Below are positions 12,656 through 23,879 of a DNA stretch of 64,000 nucleotides, piece after piece (within the stretch, counting starts at the first letter, position 1; every line of letters starts with the position of its first letter). The notes below the pieces were generated by a model, which was not told where the DNA came from, ran no database searches, and saw only the letters and a program-made list of their open reading frames with translations. The position numbers and the translations under genes were made by a program. The DNA comes from Dryococelus australis (taxonomy: Eukaryota > Arthropoda > Insecta > Phasmatodea > Phasmatidae). The stretch is from positions 142,684,457-142,748,456 of the forward strand of contig CM056994.1 of assembly GCA_029891345.1 (NCBI GenBank). Reading direction: 5' to 3'.

Positions 12656-14480
12656 TCGGCTAGTCTCCATCTTGGTAGGCGACCACCATTTTGATAAGCG
12701 ACCACAAACTTGGTAGACATCACCGGTCCACCATGGAAGCCAGTGCCCATTAGGAATTGAAGTTTTACCTTTGACGCTTGCCTCCTGAACCACGAACTTG
12801 ACCTTGACCCAATGCGCTTGAATAACCTTGAAAACAAACCTAAAAAAATCAATTAAAATAAACAAGCATGTGAAATTAAAGACTACAAAAACTATATTAG
12901 ATGCACACTAACTTTACCTTGATGGCATGACCTTGAATGACCTTGACATTAACGTCATATTTAATGCAGACTACCTTGTCATAGACCCATTACTTTAAAT
13001 GAACTAGAATACAAAACCTCGAGAAAAATACATAAAAGTCAACAAGCATATGACTACTACCATCGTATTGGATGCTCACTACCTTTACCTTGACCCTATG
13101 ACCTTGAATGATGTTGTAAACTAAAATGTCGAGAAAAATGCATTAACGTCAACAAGCATATGACATTACAGACTACTACGTCCATATTAGCTACAGGTAA
13201 TTTTTTACATTAACCCCAAGACCTTGAATGATCCAGAAAACAAAAGCTAGAGAAAAAATTTAAAAAATCAGCTAGCATAATACCTTGACCTTGACCCCAT
13301 GACCTTGAAAGATCTTGAAAACAAAAACATTGGGAAAAAATACACGAATGCCAACCAGCATATAACGTTACAGGCTACTCCCACCATATTAGATACAGAT
13401 TACTTTGATATTGACGCCATGACCTTGAATGACCTTGAAGATATTAACAACGAGAAAAATACAAGTTAACAAGAATATATTACAGACTACTGCTACCATA
13501 TTAGATGCAGACTACATTTAACTTGACCCCATGACCTTGAAAAACCTTGAAAACAAAAACTCGAGAAGAAAGAAATGAAAATCATCAAACATAATACATT
13601 AGAGACTACTACCACCATATTAGATGTATACAGCCTTTACCTTGATGCCATCACGTTGAATGACCTTGAAAACCAAAACTTGAAAAAAAAAGACTAAAAG
13701 TCATCAAGCATAATACATTACAGACTACTACCGCCATATTAGAGTAACACGACCCTGACCTTGAGCTCATGACAATGAAAAACAGTGAAAACCAAAACTC
13801 TAAAAAAATACATTATTGTCAACCATAATATGATGTTAGAGACTACTACCGTTATATTAGATGCAGACTACCTTTAAATATACCCATGACCTTGAATGAC
13901 CTTGAAGACAACAACTGTATAAAGAAGACATAAAAGTAAGCAAGCATATTACGTTTCAGACTACGAAATGCTATTTACGATAAAGTGAACACTTTTGAAA
14001 TCAACATTAGAAAAATCACACTACCCGTGTCAGCATTTTTTTTACAGGCGCACTGAGTGACATACCCCGGTTAAGTTGTTAACGATGGACGGAAAGTAGT
14101 TCCATATGTTAACGTCGAATAAAAAGTGTTAGGTAACAGTTTGTGATGATTTAAATTATTTCTAACGCTTTATATTTTTTTGAATGGCTGAGTGCGTTAA
14201 AATTAGCAGATTTTTAAAAGGTTGACTTCATTAATAATTTCACAGTTTCACTTGACCGACGCATGAATTAAGTGATGAGGCATATGGCAATGCTAATTTT
14301 ACATAAGGTGGAAGAATATACAACGTGCATAAAAGTAGATCATAAGCAGGGCTTTCAAAAGTGTTCATTTTACCATGAACAGCGTATACCACCATATTGG
14401 ATGCAGGTGACCTTGACCTTGACCCCGTAAACTAAAATTACCTTGAAAACAAAAATCGATAAAAAAACATTAAATTAAAG
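12656..14480 (+). repeat. ~117-bp tandem array rich in TGACCTTGA
   Basis: A diverged tandem array. The landmark CCATATTAGATGCAGACTA recurs at about 13,388, 13,498, 13,616, 13,733 and 13,852, giving steps of 110-119 bp, with more diverged units back to about 12,780. Each unit carries one to three TGACCTTGA words, then an AAAACAAAAACTCGAGAAAAA-like spacer and an AACAAGCATA..ATTACA word. The array is split at 13,967-14,385 by a MITE, and a last partial unit follows at 14,386-14,480. There is no coding potential. Confidence 0.85.
13967..14385. mobile_element. ~420-bp MITE inserted in the 117-bp array
   Basis: The left end (ATGCTATTTACGATAAAGTG.., from about 13,967) and the reverse complement of the right end (ACGCTGTTCATGGTAAAATG.., to about 14,385) match at roughly 27 of 33 positions. 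Both continue into GAACACTTTTGAAA. The flanking array unit, CAGACTAC / TACCACCATATTGG, is cut exactly at these ends, so the insertion is later than array formation. The exact target duplication is unclear (TA or TAC is possible). No ORF is present. The end sequence recurs at 47,403-47,438. Confidence 0.7.
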
Positions 14481-15565
14481 AACATATATTATAACCTTAA
14501 CCTACCCCTTGATCATCCCATCACCCTCGATCCAGGAAATTATTTTTCGCATCGTCTGCGATGCCCATCCTCTGTGCAAGGTTTCTGTTGCCAAGCGATA
14601 CCTGCAGAAGATGACCTGACGACTCCCGCCCTCCCCATGGAATCCACATGACATTGTTCTACTAATAAGCACTACCCGGCGACGAGGAAGCAAACCCAGA
14701 CTTCAGAGTCGAATTAATTTTGTAAAAAAAATATAATATCTGTGAAAATATGTCTAGGAACATACAAGGCTTTCGCGAGTTGGACTCTTGCATCATCAAG
14801 CAGATAAGCAGATTGCCGTATCGTACAGCAAAGACGAGCAAACCGAAGTGTTCATACATTTTACCCTCATGCCAATGGAAGCACCTCGACTGCACCACGC
14901 AACAGGCTTGCCACCTACAGATTTACGGACTTAGGTGGAACGATTGAAATATTCCGTATAATCATTTTCTCAAAGTGTTAAAGGAAGCCATAATTCCCCA
15001 GTAACCTTGTACGTTAATCACCAAGAGTAGACGATGAGCATTACGTGCCCCACCAGAACGATCATTGTGGACGAGCACAGATATCGCGGCTGCCCGCTGT
15101 TCAGGTAGCTGGTAGAGACAGATGTCACAAGGCTACAGAGTGCAGAACAAAAGCTATTTTCGTGTGTCGTAGAACGTCCAATCCCTAAGGTTCCGGTCTT
15201 GTAATAATCCGTAGTACACATAAAAAAAAAAGACTACTAGGAGAAAAAACATTGCATGTGTGTGATAAACCACACTGGCTCGGAAAGAAGCTTTGTGTAA
15301 TACAGAAAAATATTGCAATGTCTTGGAAACTAAATTATTTTTAAAAAGTTTTATATATGTGTTAGTAAACACACTGTCGGTAATGTTAGTTTAGGTACAC
15401 TGTAAAGTAAAAGAGAGACTCTAGCCACCACAAACACATTTATTGCGTAAACGAACGTAACTGAATTGATGGAACAAGGGAAGTGTGTGCAGCTCAAGAT
15501 AGGCTACCGTAATTGTCGTCTCTAGACTTGGACGGCAGGATGCATTCTAAACACCGGTATTTTTT
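14481..15565. other. Unassigned stretch
   Basis: No recognised gene. Short ORFs on both strands (about 14,502-14,898 minus, 15,018-15,372 minus) have no familiar motif. Composition is somewhat less AT-rich around 14,500-15,150 than in neighbouring DNA. Confidence 0.4.
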
Positions 15566-15569
15566 GCAG

Positions 15570-15854
15570 AACATCTGACCGGAAGTACACGTGCGAACCG
15601 CAGCTGCTAGCTACCCGGTGTACCAGTCGCCGGAGAGAGAACTATGCTTCAGAGACAGCTATCAAGGCTTGAACATTTCACACGTGAAACTCCTTCTAGA
15701 ATACATATGTAGGGTTCCAAAAGGCAGCGACTGCATATCCGCATGCAATAAGCTGGAAGACGGTAGTCCCAACGCTAACTGGAGGACCAGTTACGTCACC
15801 TGGTACCCCTTGTTCAATACTGCCGATGACAAAACCCCCGCACAATGTTCATAA
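15570..15854 (+). CDS. Possible terminal exon or small cysteine-bearing ORF, unrecognised
   Basis: A pyrimidine tract ending in TTTTTGCAG (AG at 15,568-15,569) looks like a splice acceptor. An open frame of about 87 codons follows, from about 15,579 to the TAA at 15,854, and it lacks an ATG near its start. GC content is clearly above the surroundings. The product has five cysteines (in ELCF, YICR, SDCIS, SACN and AQCS) and several tryptophans in its second half (NWRTSYVTWYPLF). The frame closes upstream at a TGA (15,576-15,578), just inside the putative exon, so the acceptor would have to lie slightly later or the call is wrong. I recognise no family. This is the best non-transposon coding candidate in the window but it is weak. 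Confidence 0.25.
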
Positions 15855-16412
15855 CATAAATAAAAAAACCGCAACACCACCAAGGACACTTCTATACAAA
15901 TATATTAACATGCCCAGTAAAAGTACGTTTGCTGAATAAAGGCCTAACAAAGAAAGGTTATCTTCTCTCGAAAAGGATAAGTACAATAAATTATAACATG
16001 GGAAAAAAGCAAGATATCCTATATAGAAGGTAATTCCGTGTTAAGATGCAGAAGTACACTGCCAACCAAGCTTGAAAAAATTTCAGGACAAACGATGGAC
16101 TAATGACAGAGCCAGCGACGACAGGATCAGCGATGAAAAATATTAATAAGTGCAGAAAAAATGCTCCGCACAGGTACAGAAGTATACACACCACCGACAA
16201 AAAAGTGTAGAACCCACAAACATTCAACGGTATTAGGACAGGTACAGTTAGATCTTACACTGCAAAATAATCGCTGTAAAGTAACTTAAATACACTGTTA
16301 CTCTTGTGAAGCCTCCTTTTAATTGCCGCGAGCGTTGAATGATGTGACACATGTCCGTGTGGATACCTTTCTTTGTACACACGTGCGAAAGCTTTGCCAG
16401 TACACCGGGCAG

Positions 16413-16457
<45 letters not shown>

Positions 16458-18955
16458 CACTTTTCGAGGTTTTTATCTAAATTTAATCGTTCTCTAAACT
16501 CTTAACCAAGAGCTTCATTTTTGAAATCATTAACGAGCCTTCCTACAACTCCTAAGAGCTTGTTGGAACTTTACCAACTCGTACTCTATAATTAATAAGT
16601 TGTCCCCGAACACTTTTGGTTTTCTAACTGAAATATTTTTATTTCTCGTAGAGCGTTATTCATGCAAACACCACTAATTGTCTTTGGTTAAATATTTAAA
16701 CTAACAAAAATTACGAGTGATATTCACAACTTGGTCAATTTTAAGGTCGATTGTTTTTACCTGGATATTAACAATCACTTACTACGAATAGTAATTATGT
16801 CGTCAACGCCAACGTCATATTTGTGTTTATCATAACGATAAGAGATTTGAAAACGATGATTAGTGGGGAATATCTATAATTGTAAATTAGTTAAATCGTA
16901 ATCTATTAGGAAAATCGTGAAACATTAAACCGTTTATAGCACAGTAGTAGATTATTGTAATTATTACTACACAAGCTGAATTTGATAGTGCGTCATCGTA
17001 TTTGGCCCTCATCTTGGAGGTTGTGGATTATGTTCCTATAGAGCACGGTTTACCTTATAGCACTTTATATTCTATACCTATCCAGGCAAAGGCCAGCGCG
17101 CACCATTGAGTATTAACTTACGTCATTGGTGTAACTTATTGCATCAACACTATCATACTATCTATTAACGCAATATTTAAAGTATTATATTGTAAATGCG
17201 GTAGCAAACCATGTAATCTAATTAAAAATACTTAGGTCTAGAAATATGTTTACCAAGTATAAATTAGTTATGTTCGTGGTATTTCGATATATCTGTATTC
17301 TGTTTACTTGAATATTTGTGAGCTGATGCAAGCTCTTTAATAAGTTCTACGTCTATAGACATAGAGCTCCAAAAATATCCATACGTAGTTTTCTGTACAA
17401 CAAAGAAAACTATTTCATTGAGAATGTTTTGTTTGCAGCAAAAACAGCGTAGATTTAATTCAAAGATAAGTTAACAGAAACATTTGTTTGCTGCTAACAT
17501 ATATTTAATTTACACGGTTTTGGTTTTATGGCAATATTAGCGTTTTTTAGAACAAATAAATAAACGTTATTTGATCTGCTTTTCTTCGAAGTATAGAAAT
17601 ATTACTTTGTACCAAAGGTAACGGTTTGAAGTTTTTATATCGTACATTGCAGTTTTCAGTCCCAACGCAAACGTTCATAAACCAATAAATATATTTTGCA
17701 AGTATAAATCCCCAGCTGAGTAAATTTATAGTCCTCCAGCAGACGAATAATGTCATTATGAACTTCGGTGATTCTCTGCTCCGCTAACCTCAACTCTTCC
17801 CACGAGGTGGCTCATGTTACCACCTCAAATGACATGCGTACGAAAAGTAAGCCGGGCGCTAAAAGACAAAGTGGTCGTGTGGTGCATGGCGTTAGAATAA
17901 TAACACCAGGTTGGCGGATTACGAGTCTTGGAGCCGTACTTGTTTTTTGTAATATTTTTAATTTTGTTACTTATCGCTTGTTTACAAATTACGTTTGATT
18001 GTCAGAGCACAAATTTTCTTAACAGTGCAAATGACATTACCACAAAAGCGTCTGCTAAACTACGCTACTGTAAAAACAATGCAAGATTATCATAGACGTT
18101 ACTATATAGATAAAACAAAAATTATGTTTGTAGCAAGGCTACTTTGTAGTGGTTCATATTTAAACAAGTTTTTCTTTGTGGCAACAAATTATGTGTTGCA
18201 GCAAATAAAGTGTTTTTATAGTTTATAAACAAATGTGCTAGAAACTGGTGAAGAACATTCTTCTGTGAGTTGCCTACAAAAATCTACACATCAGTGTTTT
18301 CGCAGGGAATACTTCCCCCACACAGTTTACTGCGCAGGCAACAATTTTCCAATATCGACACGGAAACATTCACATCATTCCCTGATACGGCAATACAGAT
18401 GCGACGACTGAATAATTCATAGCATACGTTCGCAACACGGCTCGATGCCTTGCAAAGTGCCAATTGAATTCGGCTGCTACGTCGAGATGGAGATGTTACT
18501 TCACGAGATAAAAAAGCCGAAACCTGAATAAATTTTAATGTTCTCTTTCGTTCTTCGTTCTTAACTCTTAACGGTGGCTGCACGCGGACGTTAAAAGTGC
18601 GATTTGCATTCATTTGCAACTAAATTGAATACCTTTCTCTTCCAACATGTTTGCCTTGCAGAAGTGCCAGAAAAAGGTAGCTGTTAAGAAATTTATGCTA
18701 CACACACGGTATAGAAATGCTGTGGCCACAAATTGGCATTGTTTTAATGTAAAAAGCCTCCTATAGTAAAAACACTGACTGAAAATTTTTCGGGTTTTTT
18801 TTTTCCTGTGCGCATGATATTAAAATGCGTACACGTTCACTTAAACGAACATAATATTAAAAATTGCTTTCGCTTCAGACCTTTCAACGTGTATTAACAC
18901 ACGAAAGTCAAATTTTGTTTAAAGGCATTCCGTAAAAATATTTTGTAAGTTATAA
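15855..18955. other. AT-rich DNA with a CA/TA microsatellite, no recognisable gene
   Basis: Apart from the microsatellite at 16,416-16,457, no feature is recognised. ORFs at 17,768-18,228 (plus) and 18,284-18,619 (minus, 111 codons) show no familiar motif. The latter contains basic and Ser/Arg-rich segments but no conserved signature I can name. Confidence 0.45.
16416..16457. repeat. (CA)n-(TA)n compound microsatellite
   Basis: About 13 CA units run directly into about 7 TA units. Confidence 0.95.
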
Positions 18956-18959
18956 CATA

Positions 18960-20292
18960 ACACTGCCCGTTATTAAAATTGAAACACCGGAAAGGACGTC
19001 AGCTGTCACAATAAGACATATTAGACGAAATACAAATCGAATACTAGTGAAAATATTACTTTTGCAGCTCTATGTGACTTACGGGACATAGAGATATCAG
19101 TACTGCCCGGCGCTGGCCCATTCGTGGTGTGGCGATAACTGCTGCTACACTACGAGGAATGAATTCAAGTGACTTTGGGTGTCCGTCTTGGGAATTCTTG
19201 CCCATGCTGCTTCGATGCGCACCCAAAATGCATCCGTTGTGGTCGCGGCCGTTCTGTCAGAGCACACGTTGTCCGACCCTTAAATACAAGCTTTCGATGG
19301 GCGGAAGACCTAGTAAAGACACAGGCCAAAGAAGCAGTGTCGCATAACAGTCATCCAAGAATCGTTGGCCGATGTGTGCGACAAGCGGTTGCGCATTCTG
19401 TGTTGGTACAAGACCCCAAGCTGGGCCTAAAGATAGGCTTCAGCGCCTACGCGAACAAACAATGCGGACTAGGTGCAAGCGAAGCGGGACTGTTATCTGA
19501 AGGCAAGACGTATACCTCGAGTCGCTGGGCCAGTATGAAGGTGCATGGTGCAGGACTCGACTAGGCGTGCATCACGGTGCTGTCAAACACAGATGCGTAC
19601 TTGGTGGTGCTACAAGTGGAAGTGAGGTTTGTCGGAGAAGAATATTGCACTTCACCCGTCCCTCCAGGCCCGGCGTTCTACGCACCGTTATTGCTGCAGG
19701 CGCTTATGATAACCAGTCATTGACAGCTGCAGTATCGTGTGCGTGGACAAGATGCCCTGATGCTGCATACAATGACACGCCATACATGCGGTCACATATT
19801 GATGTACCACATGTCTGAACTCGAGAACGAAGGTGTTTGGTGTGGTTGTGCGGTCTGTAATCGCCATGCGCATAACAAGGCTGCCCTTGCGCCCGTTAGT
19901 GTGACGTAGTCATTGGCTCCCTTCACGTCGCTCAGGCTGTATCTACTTTATGGTTGCATTTATTCCAAAGAGAGAATCGATTTCACGACAATCGTATTTG
20001 GTGAAGATTCTCCTGCGGCGAAAGTCGGAAACCTGTTCGTATAGTTGTTGTGGTCTTCTAGCGCGGCATGCTCACTCCGTCGGTGCAGACGAAAGGTCGG
20101 AAAACAGAATGTCAGTACAACCCCGACCTCCAATTATAAACCGCTTGTCGGTAGCGCCATTGTCGCATCTGCTGCGTCACTATGTTGAAAAACTTATTAC
20201 TTCATTTTCCTGCCCTGCCCTCTACATTCCGCCAATGTGGGGTCGTTTGGGTCCCACCTTCACAGTGTTGAAGTTTAAATTACCAGTTGTGT
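18960..20292 (-). mobile_element. Tc1-like DNA transposon, decayed
   Basis: The degenerate ends match as inverted repeats: ACACTGCCCGTTATTAAAAT at 18,960 and, reverse-complemented from 20,292, ACACAACTGGTAATTTAAAC. About 24 of 36 positions agree. A TA dinucleotide flanks the left end and one lies within a base of the right end, as expected for Tc1/mariner TA targeting. The total length, about 1.33 kb, and the ~330-codon pseudogene inside fit a former autonomous Tc1 element. Confidence 0.75.
19085..20069 (-). pseudogene. Tc1-family transposase pseudogene
   Basis: Read on the minus strand and across several frameshifts, the decayed product keeps the order of Tc1 transposase blocks. A start codon lies near 20,069 with a degraded N-terminal DNA-binding region. 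Next come FFSDKPHFHL near 19,640 (the second catalytic block, usually FSDE.HF), HRDARLVE near 19,590, NAQPLVAHIGQRFLDD near 19,380, LLWPVSLLGLPPIE near 19,320 (normally L.WP..SPDL.PIE, the third catalytic block) and a C-terminal IPRSVAAVIATPR near 19,150. The final glutamate of the D,D34E set is visible. The conserved aspartate of SPDL is lost, and stops interrupt every frame. The reading length (about 330 codons) matches the family. It is inactive. Confidence 0.75.
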
Positions 20293-21767
20293 ATTTCCGT
20301 AATTTAATTCTTAATAGCTTTTTATTTATGAGCCCCACATAAGTACTAATTAAACATTATAAATACAACCAATTCGTCAATTTCACACGACTGTTAGCAG
20401 CAATCGTTTTTGTTCTTAGAATAACATCATCTTCAATGGACTCCAAATCGGCTGCATGTCCTTGAGCAATGCTGTAAAACAGATACACAAAGATAAAAGT
20501 TATAACAATTATTATGTATATAGAAACCCTTAACTTAGGCAGATAAATATATGGAAATTAACTTTATTCTGCCTGGTAGTGAAATGACCCGTTTGACGGG
20601 GGAAAGGGGGAGTGATAAATTTAATATTATATCAACACAATGCCACAATGTTTTACTTCCATAACTTTGAGATAATTCTTTATTTCATCATGGTTACCTA
20701 GAAGTGTCGAAAACATTGCGTTTTTACAACGAATTGTATAGAGTTCGTGGGAGCGAAAGGGGTTCATAGTTTAGAGTAGGCGTGAAAGTGATTTGAGTTC
20801 ATTTCATGTCGTAGTGAATTTATTCAAGCACTAATTTCTATATGAATGGTGAGGGTTCTTGCTACGAGGGAGCCCGACGCTGAAGGGCCGAAGATACGCG
20901 GCGACGTAACAACGTCCCAGAAGGAAGTATGGACTACAACCGAAGGAAGTAACTATGAACAACGTGTGCACATTCCAGAAGAAAGCGTATCTGTCTACAC
21001 ACATTTCAAATCCATATGTGATGGATGTTAACAGAGGATTTTGGCTATCCAAATGTTACGATGAACTAAAATACAAGTTATAAAAATTTTTAAATGTAAG
21101 CATTTTTTCAAATAAGTAAATCACTAAAGTGGCAATTTATACATAAGGAAATTTTCTGTAAATAGCACTGTTAATTAAACAAGCCAGTTTTTATGTTTGT
21201 ACCTTCCTTAACGAATTAATATATATATCACTCTACTATTTAAATCACTATAAAATTCATAAATAAACTTCTAACGCCCATTCCTGAAGGATGATTAATC
21301 TGGCAACGTGCTGCGTATTACACTTACCGAACATTGCATGTAAAACCGACAGGTATAGATATTCATGGCTTGACTGGGAATGGAAACCAAAACTTCGTGT
21401 TCAAAATTTTATTTTGGAAAGTTTTTAGGTCATTGGAGAGAACTCTTAGTGTTTCTAATTTTTAAAACCATTTTAAACGGTCTACCCATGAATTATTTTT
21501 TCTCCCAATGTATCGAAGACCAACGACAAGGTATTCAAATGTGTAATTCAATTTTAAAATTGTCCACAAATTATCCAGCACAACAAACCAAACATGTTTT
21601 TTTTTAATTTTATATCTCATATATATTATAATTTATATTATATTTTAGGAGAAAAAATTATTTTTCAGTAGATTATCGCGTAAAGCTCTAAAAATGCATA
21701 AAAAAGAATGCTACCTTTAAGGATATAATTAATTTCTATTTGGGCTAGCAACGGAAAATTTAAGGCG
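20293..21767. other. Unassigned AT-rich stretch
   Basis: Nothing is recognised. A plus-strand ORF at 20,846-21,031 sits in a locally GC-richer patch (about 20,850-20,960) but has no familiar motif and is mirrored by a minus ORF of equal length. Confidence 0.4.
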
Positions 21768-22647
21768 TACACTATAAAAAAATTTTGATGCAAAATTCCC
21801 TTAAATGTAAGAAAAGCTAATTTCCTCTACAAGTAAAGTAAATTACCGGTCAAATGTGGAGTAAATTTACATTACAAGTACCTAAGGTACTATTCCCTAA
21901 TCGTACGGAAAAAGTACATCACTAAAGTAGGGAAAAATACCACATAAGTAAAGTAATATTAACTATATTGTATAATTCAATTCAATTCTAAAATTCATGT
22001 GGTATTAGTACTGTGAACTTGTTTTTATTATCTGCATCCTCCGACGAATAGAAATCAAAATATTAACATTTAAAATCTCAACAATCGCCGGAGAGTAGGC
22101 GTCAACCAAGGTCCAATTTGTCAATAGGTTATTGGGCTATCCATTACACTACAATGACAACATGACATTAGAAGTCATGAATATTAGTGTGTTAAAGAAT
22201 AGATAGATCCCCCGTCCTCCCGCTTAGCTGTTGAGTAAATGCTGAAGAGATGCAAGCGTCGTAAGGTAATTTTCCCATACATTTATATGATTTTCCACCA
22301 TTAAGTAGGTCTACGCGAATTTTACTCCAGAGTACGGTATATATACCTTACATATAGAAGAGCCATGCTTGGCAGTTTGCATGACTAGTAAACTAAAATA
22401 ATTATAAGGTAGAAAAAATTAATTATAGCCTACAATTCTCAAATAGTTACAAATCGAATAGGAGATTGACATGTCGTATGGTAATTTTCCCATACATGTA
22501 TTGGATTTTTCACTTCCATGTACGTGAATTTTACCCCACAGTTCGGTTATTTTACCTTGCACGTAAGGAAAACTATGTTTCCTCCACAAGTTTGCAAATA
22601 TTACCTTAGACTTGTCCGGTAATTTTACCATTATTTTTTACAGTGTA
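21768..22647. mobile_element. TA-flanked MITE, CACTGTAAAAAA-type ends
   Basis: The left end reads TA-CACTATAAAAAAA (from 21,768). The right end, reverse-complemented from 22,647, reads TA-CACTGTAAAAAATAATGG. After the first dozen bases both ends go on to a GTAAAATTACC-like or CAAAATTCCC-like word. Internally, GTAATTTTCCCATACAT recurs near 22,265 and 22,482 and related ACC/GGTAATTTTACC words occur on both strands, giving fold-back potential. No ORF of note is present. The terminal TA pair suggests Tc1/mariner-type mobilisation. At ~880 bp it is long for a MITE and may be a nested or duplicated copy. Confidence 0.6.
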
Positions 22648-23879
22648 GACACCGGTTAACGTTACCACGGGTTACGAATTGACAGCCACTACACTCACGC
22701 ACTGCAGATATCAACAAATAACTGTCTTCATGCATTTAGTTAAATTTTTACATTGGAATTGATTTTTCAATATTTTTTAATTTCTCTTATTTTTTGGTTA
22801 TTTGACAAGAGAAAGAAAGGCTAGCGAGCGAGCGAGATAGTGAGTTAGTCTTATAAAGAGGTTTGTCGGAACTAAGTTTTCCAAGTTCATGAATCAATTG
22901 ATGAACAGAGAGTCGGTAAATAATTGATTCGAAACCCAGTACAATCTTTGAGGTAGCATCATCTTTAATCTTATTGTTTCTTTACAAACTCTGCGAAATC
23001 GGTATAAGGGTTTTGAATTGGAGAATTTTGTCAGTCATTTAATCACGTATTTTGTTTGTGTATTTGTGTAAGTGGGAAGAAAGAAGATTTAAAGTTGTAA
23101 GTAAGTATTTAATTATTGTCTTGACTTCACATGATTATGCAGTGATGTTAATGTCAATGATAATTTATCTTTGTGGTGGGCTCTGAACGACTTGAAGACT
23201 AGGTGATTTTTAATAATGTCATTCCTTGGACGAACGAGACCCATCACTGATCCGGAAGGAGTAACGAGGATAACTATCATGTTAAATCTCCTTCCTCTCC
23301 ATAGCTGTTGTAGCTCTACAGAGAAACAGATTTAAGACAGACAAACATTATTTGCTCTATACATATAACACGTATATCAATGATAACTAAGGTAGCGCAG
23401 ATACATACCTCATTAGAAAGAATTATACTGCTTCATTTGATTATTGCAGCGCTATTTAAAAGTACTGTGCTATATTTGTCTCGTTTGTCGATCATGTATG
23501 ATAAACACGTGGCGATTTGCATTAGTATTTGGAAAATAAATGGGATTATAAAAACTAATTTCATACTAACATTTTTGTCTGGAACTCTTAAGCATAATGA
23601 ATAAACATATGAAATATATCCTGTGTGGTAATGTGTTCATTTACGTATAGGTCAGCTATCTCTAATTCAATCATTCTAACATAGAATGCTCTATAGTAAA
23701 TTTGACTGTGAAATAATAACTTATATATGTTGTAGAATAATATTATATATATGCATATATATATCATGCTACAAATCTTGATATTGGGCGAAGCTGGCAT
23801 TTGCAACATATTAAAATATTAAAATTAAAAATTAAAACTTGAAAACTTGAACATCGGCGTAAAACTTTCGATTTCAAGA
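22648..23879. other. Unassigned AT-rich stretch
   Basis: No gene or complete transposon recognised. A short GAGCGAGCGAGATAG run lies near 22,826 and a small palindromic ATATATGCATATATAT near 23,747. Confidence 0.4.

Noticed and set aside
18284-18619. 111-codon minus-strand ORF with basic segments
   Set aside because: No recognisable motif, no homologous context, and the length is possible by chance at this GC content.
19169-19564. 131-codon plus-strand ORF
   Set aside because: It is the antisense shadow of the Tc1 transposase pseudogene.
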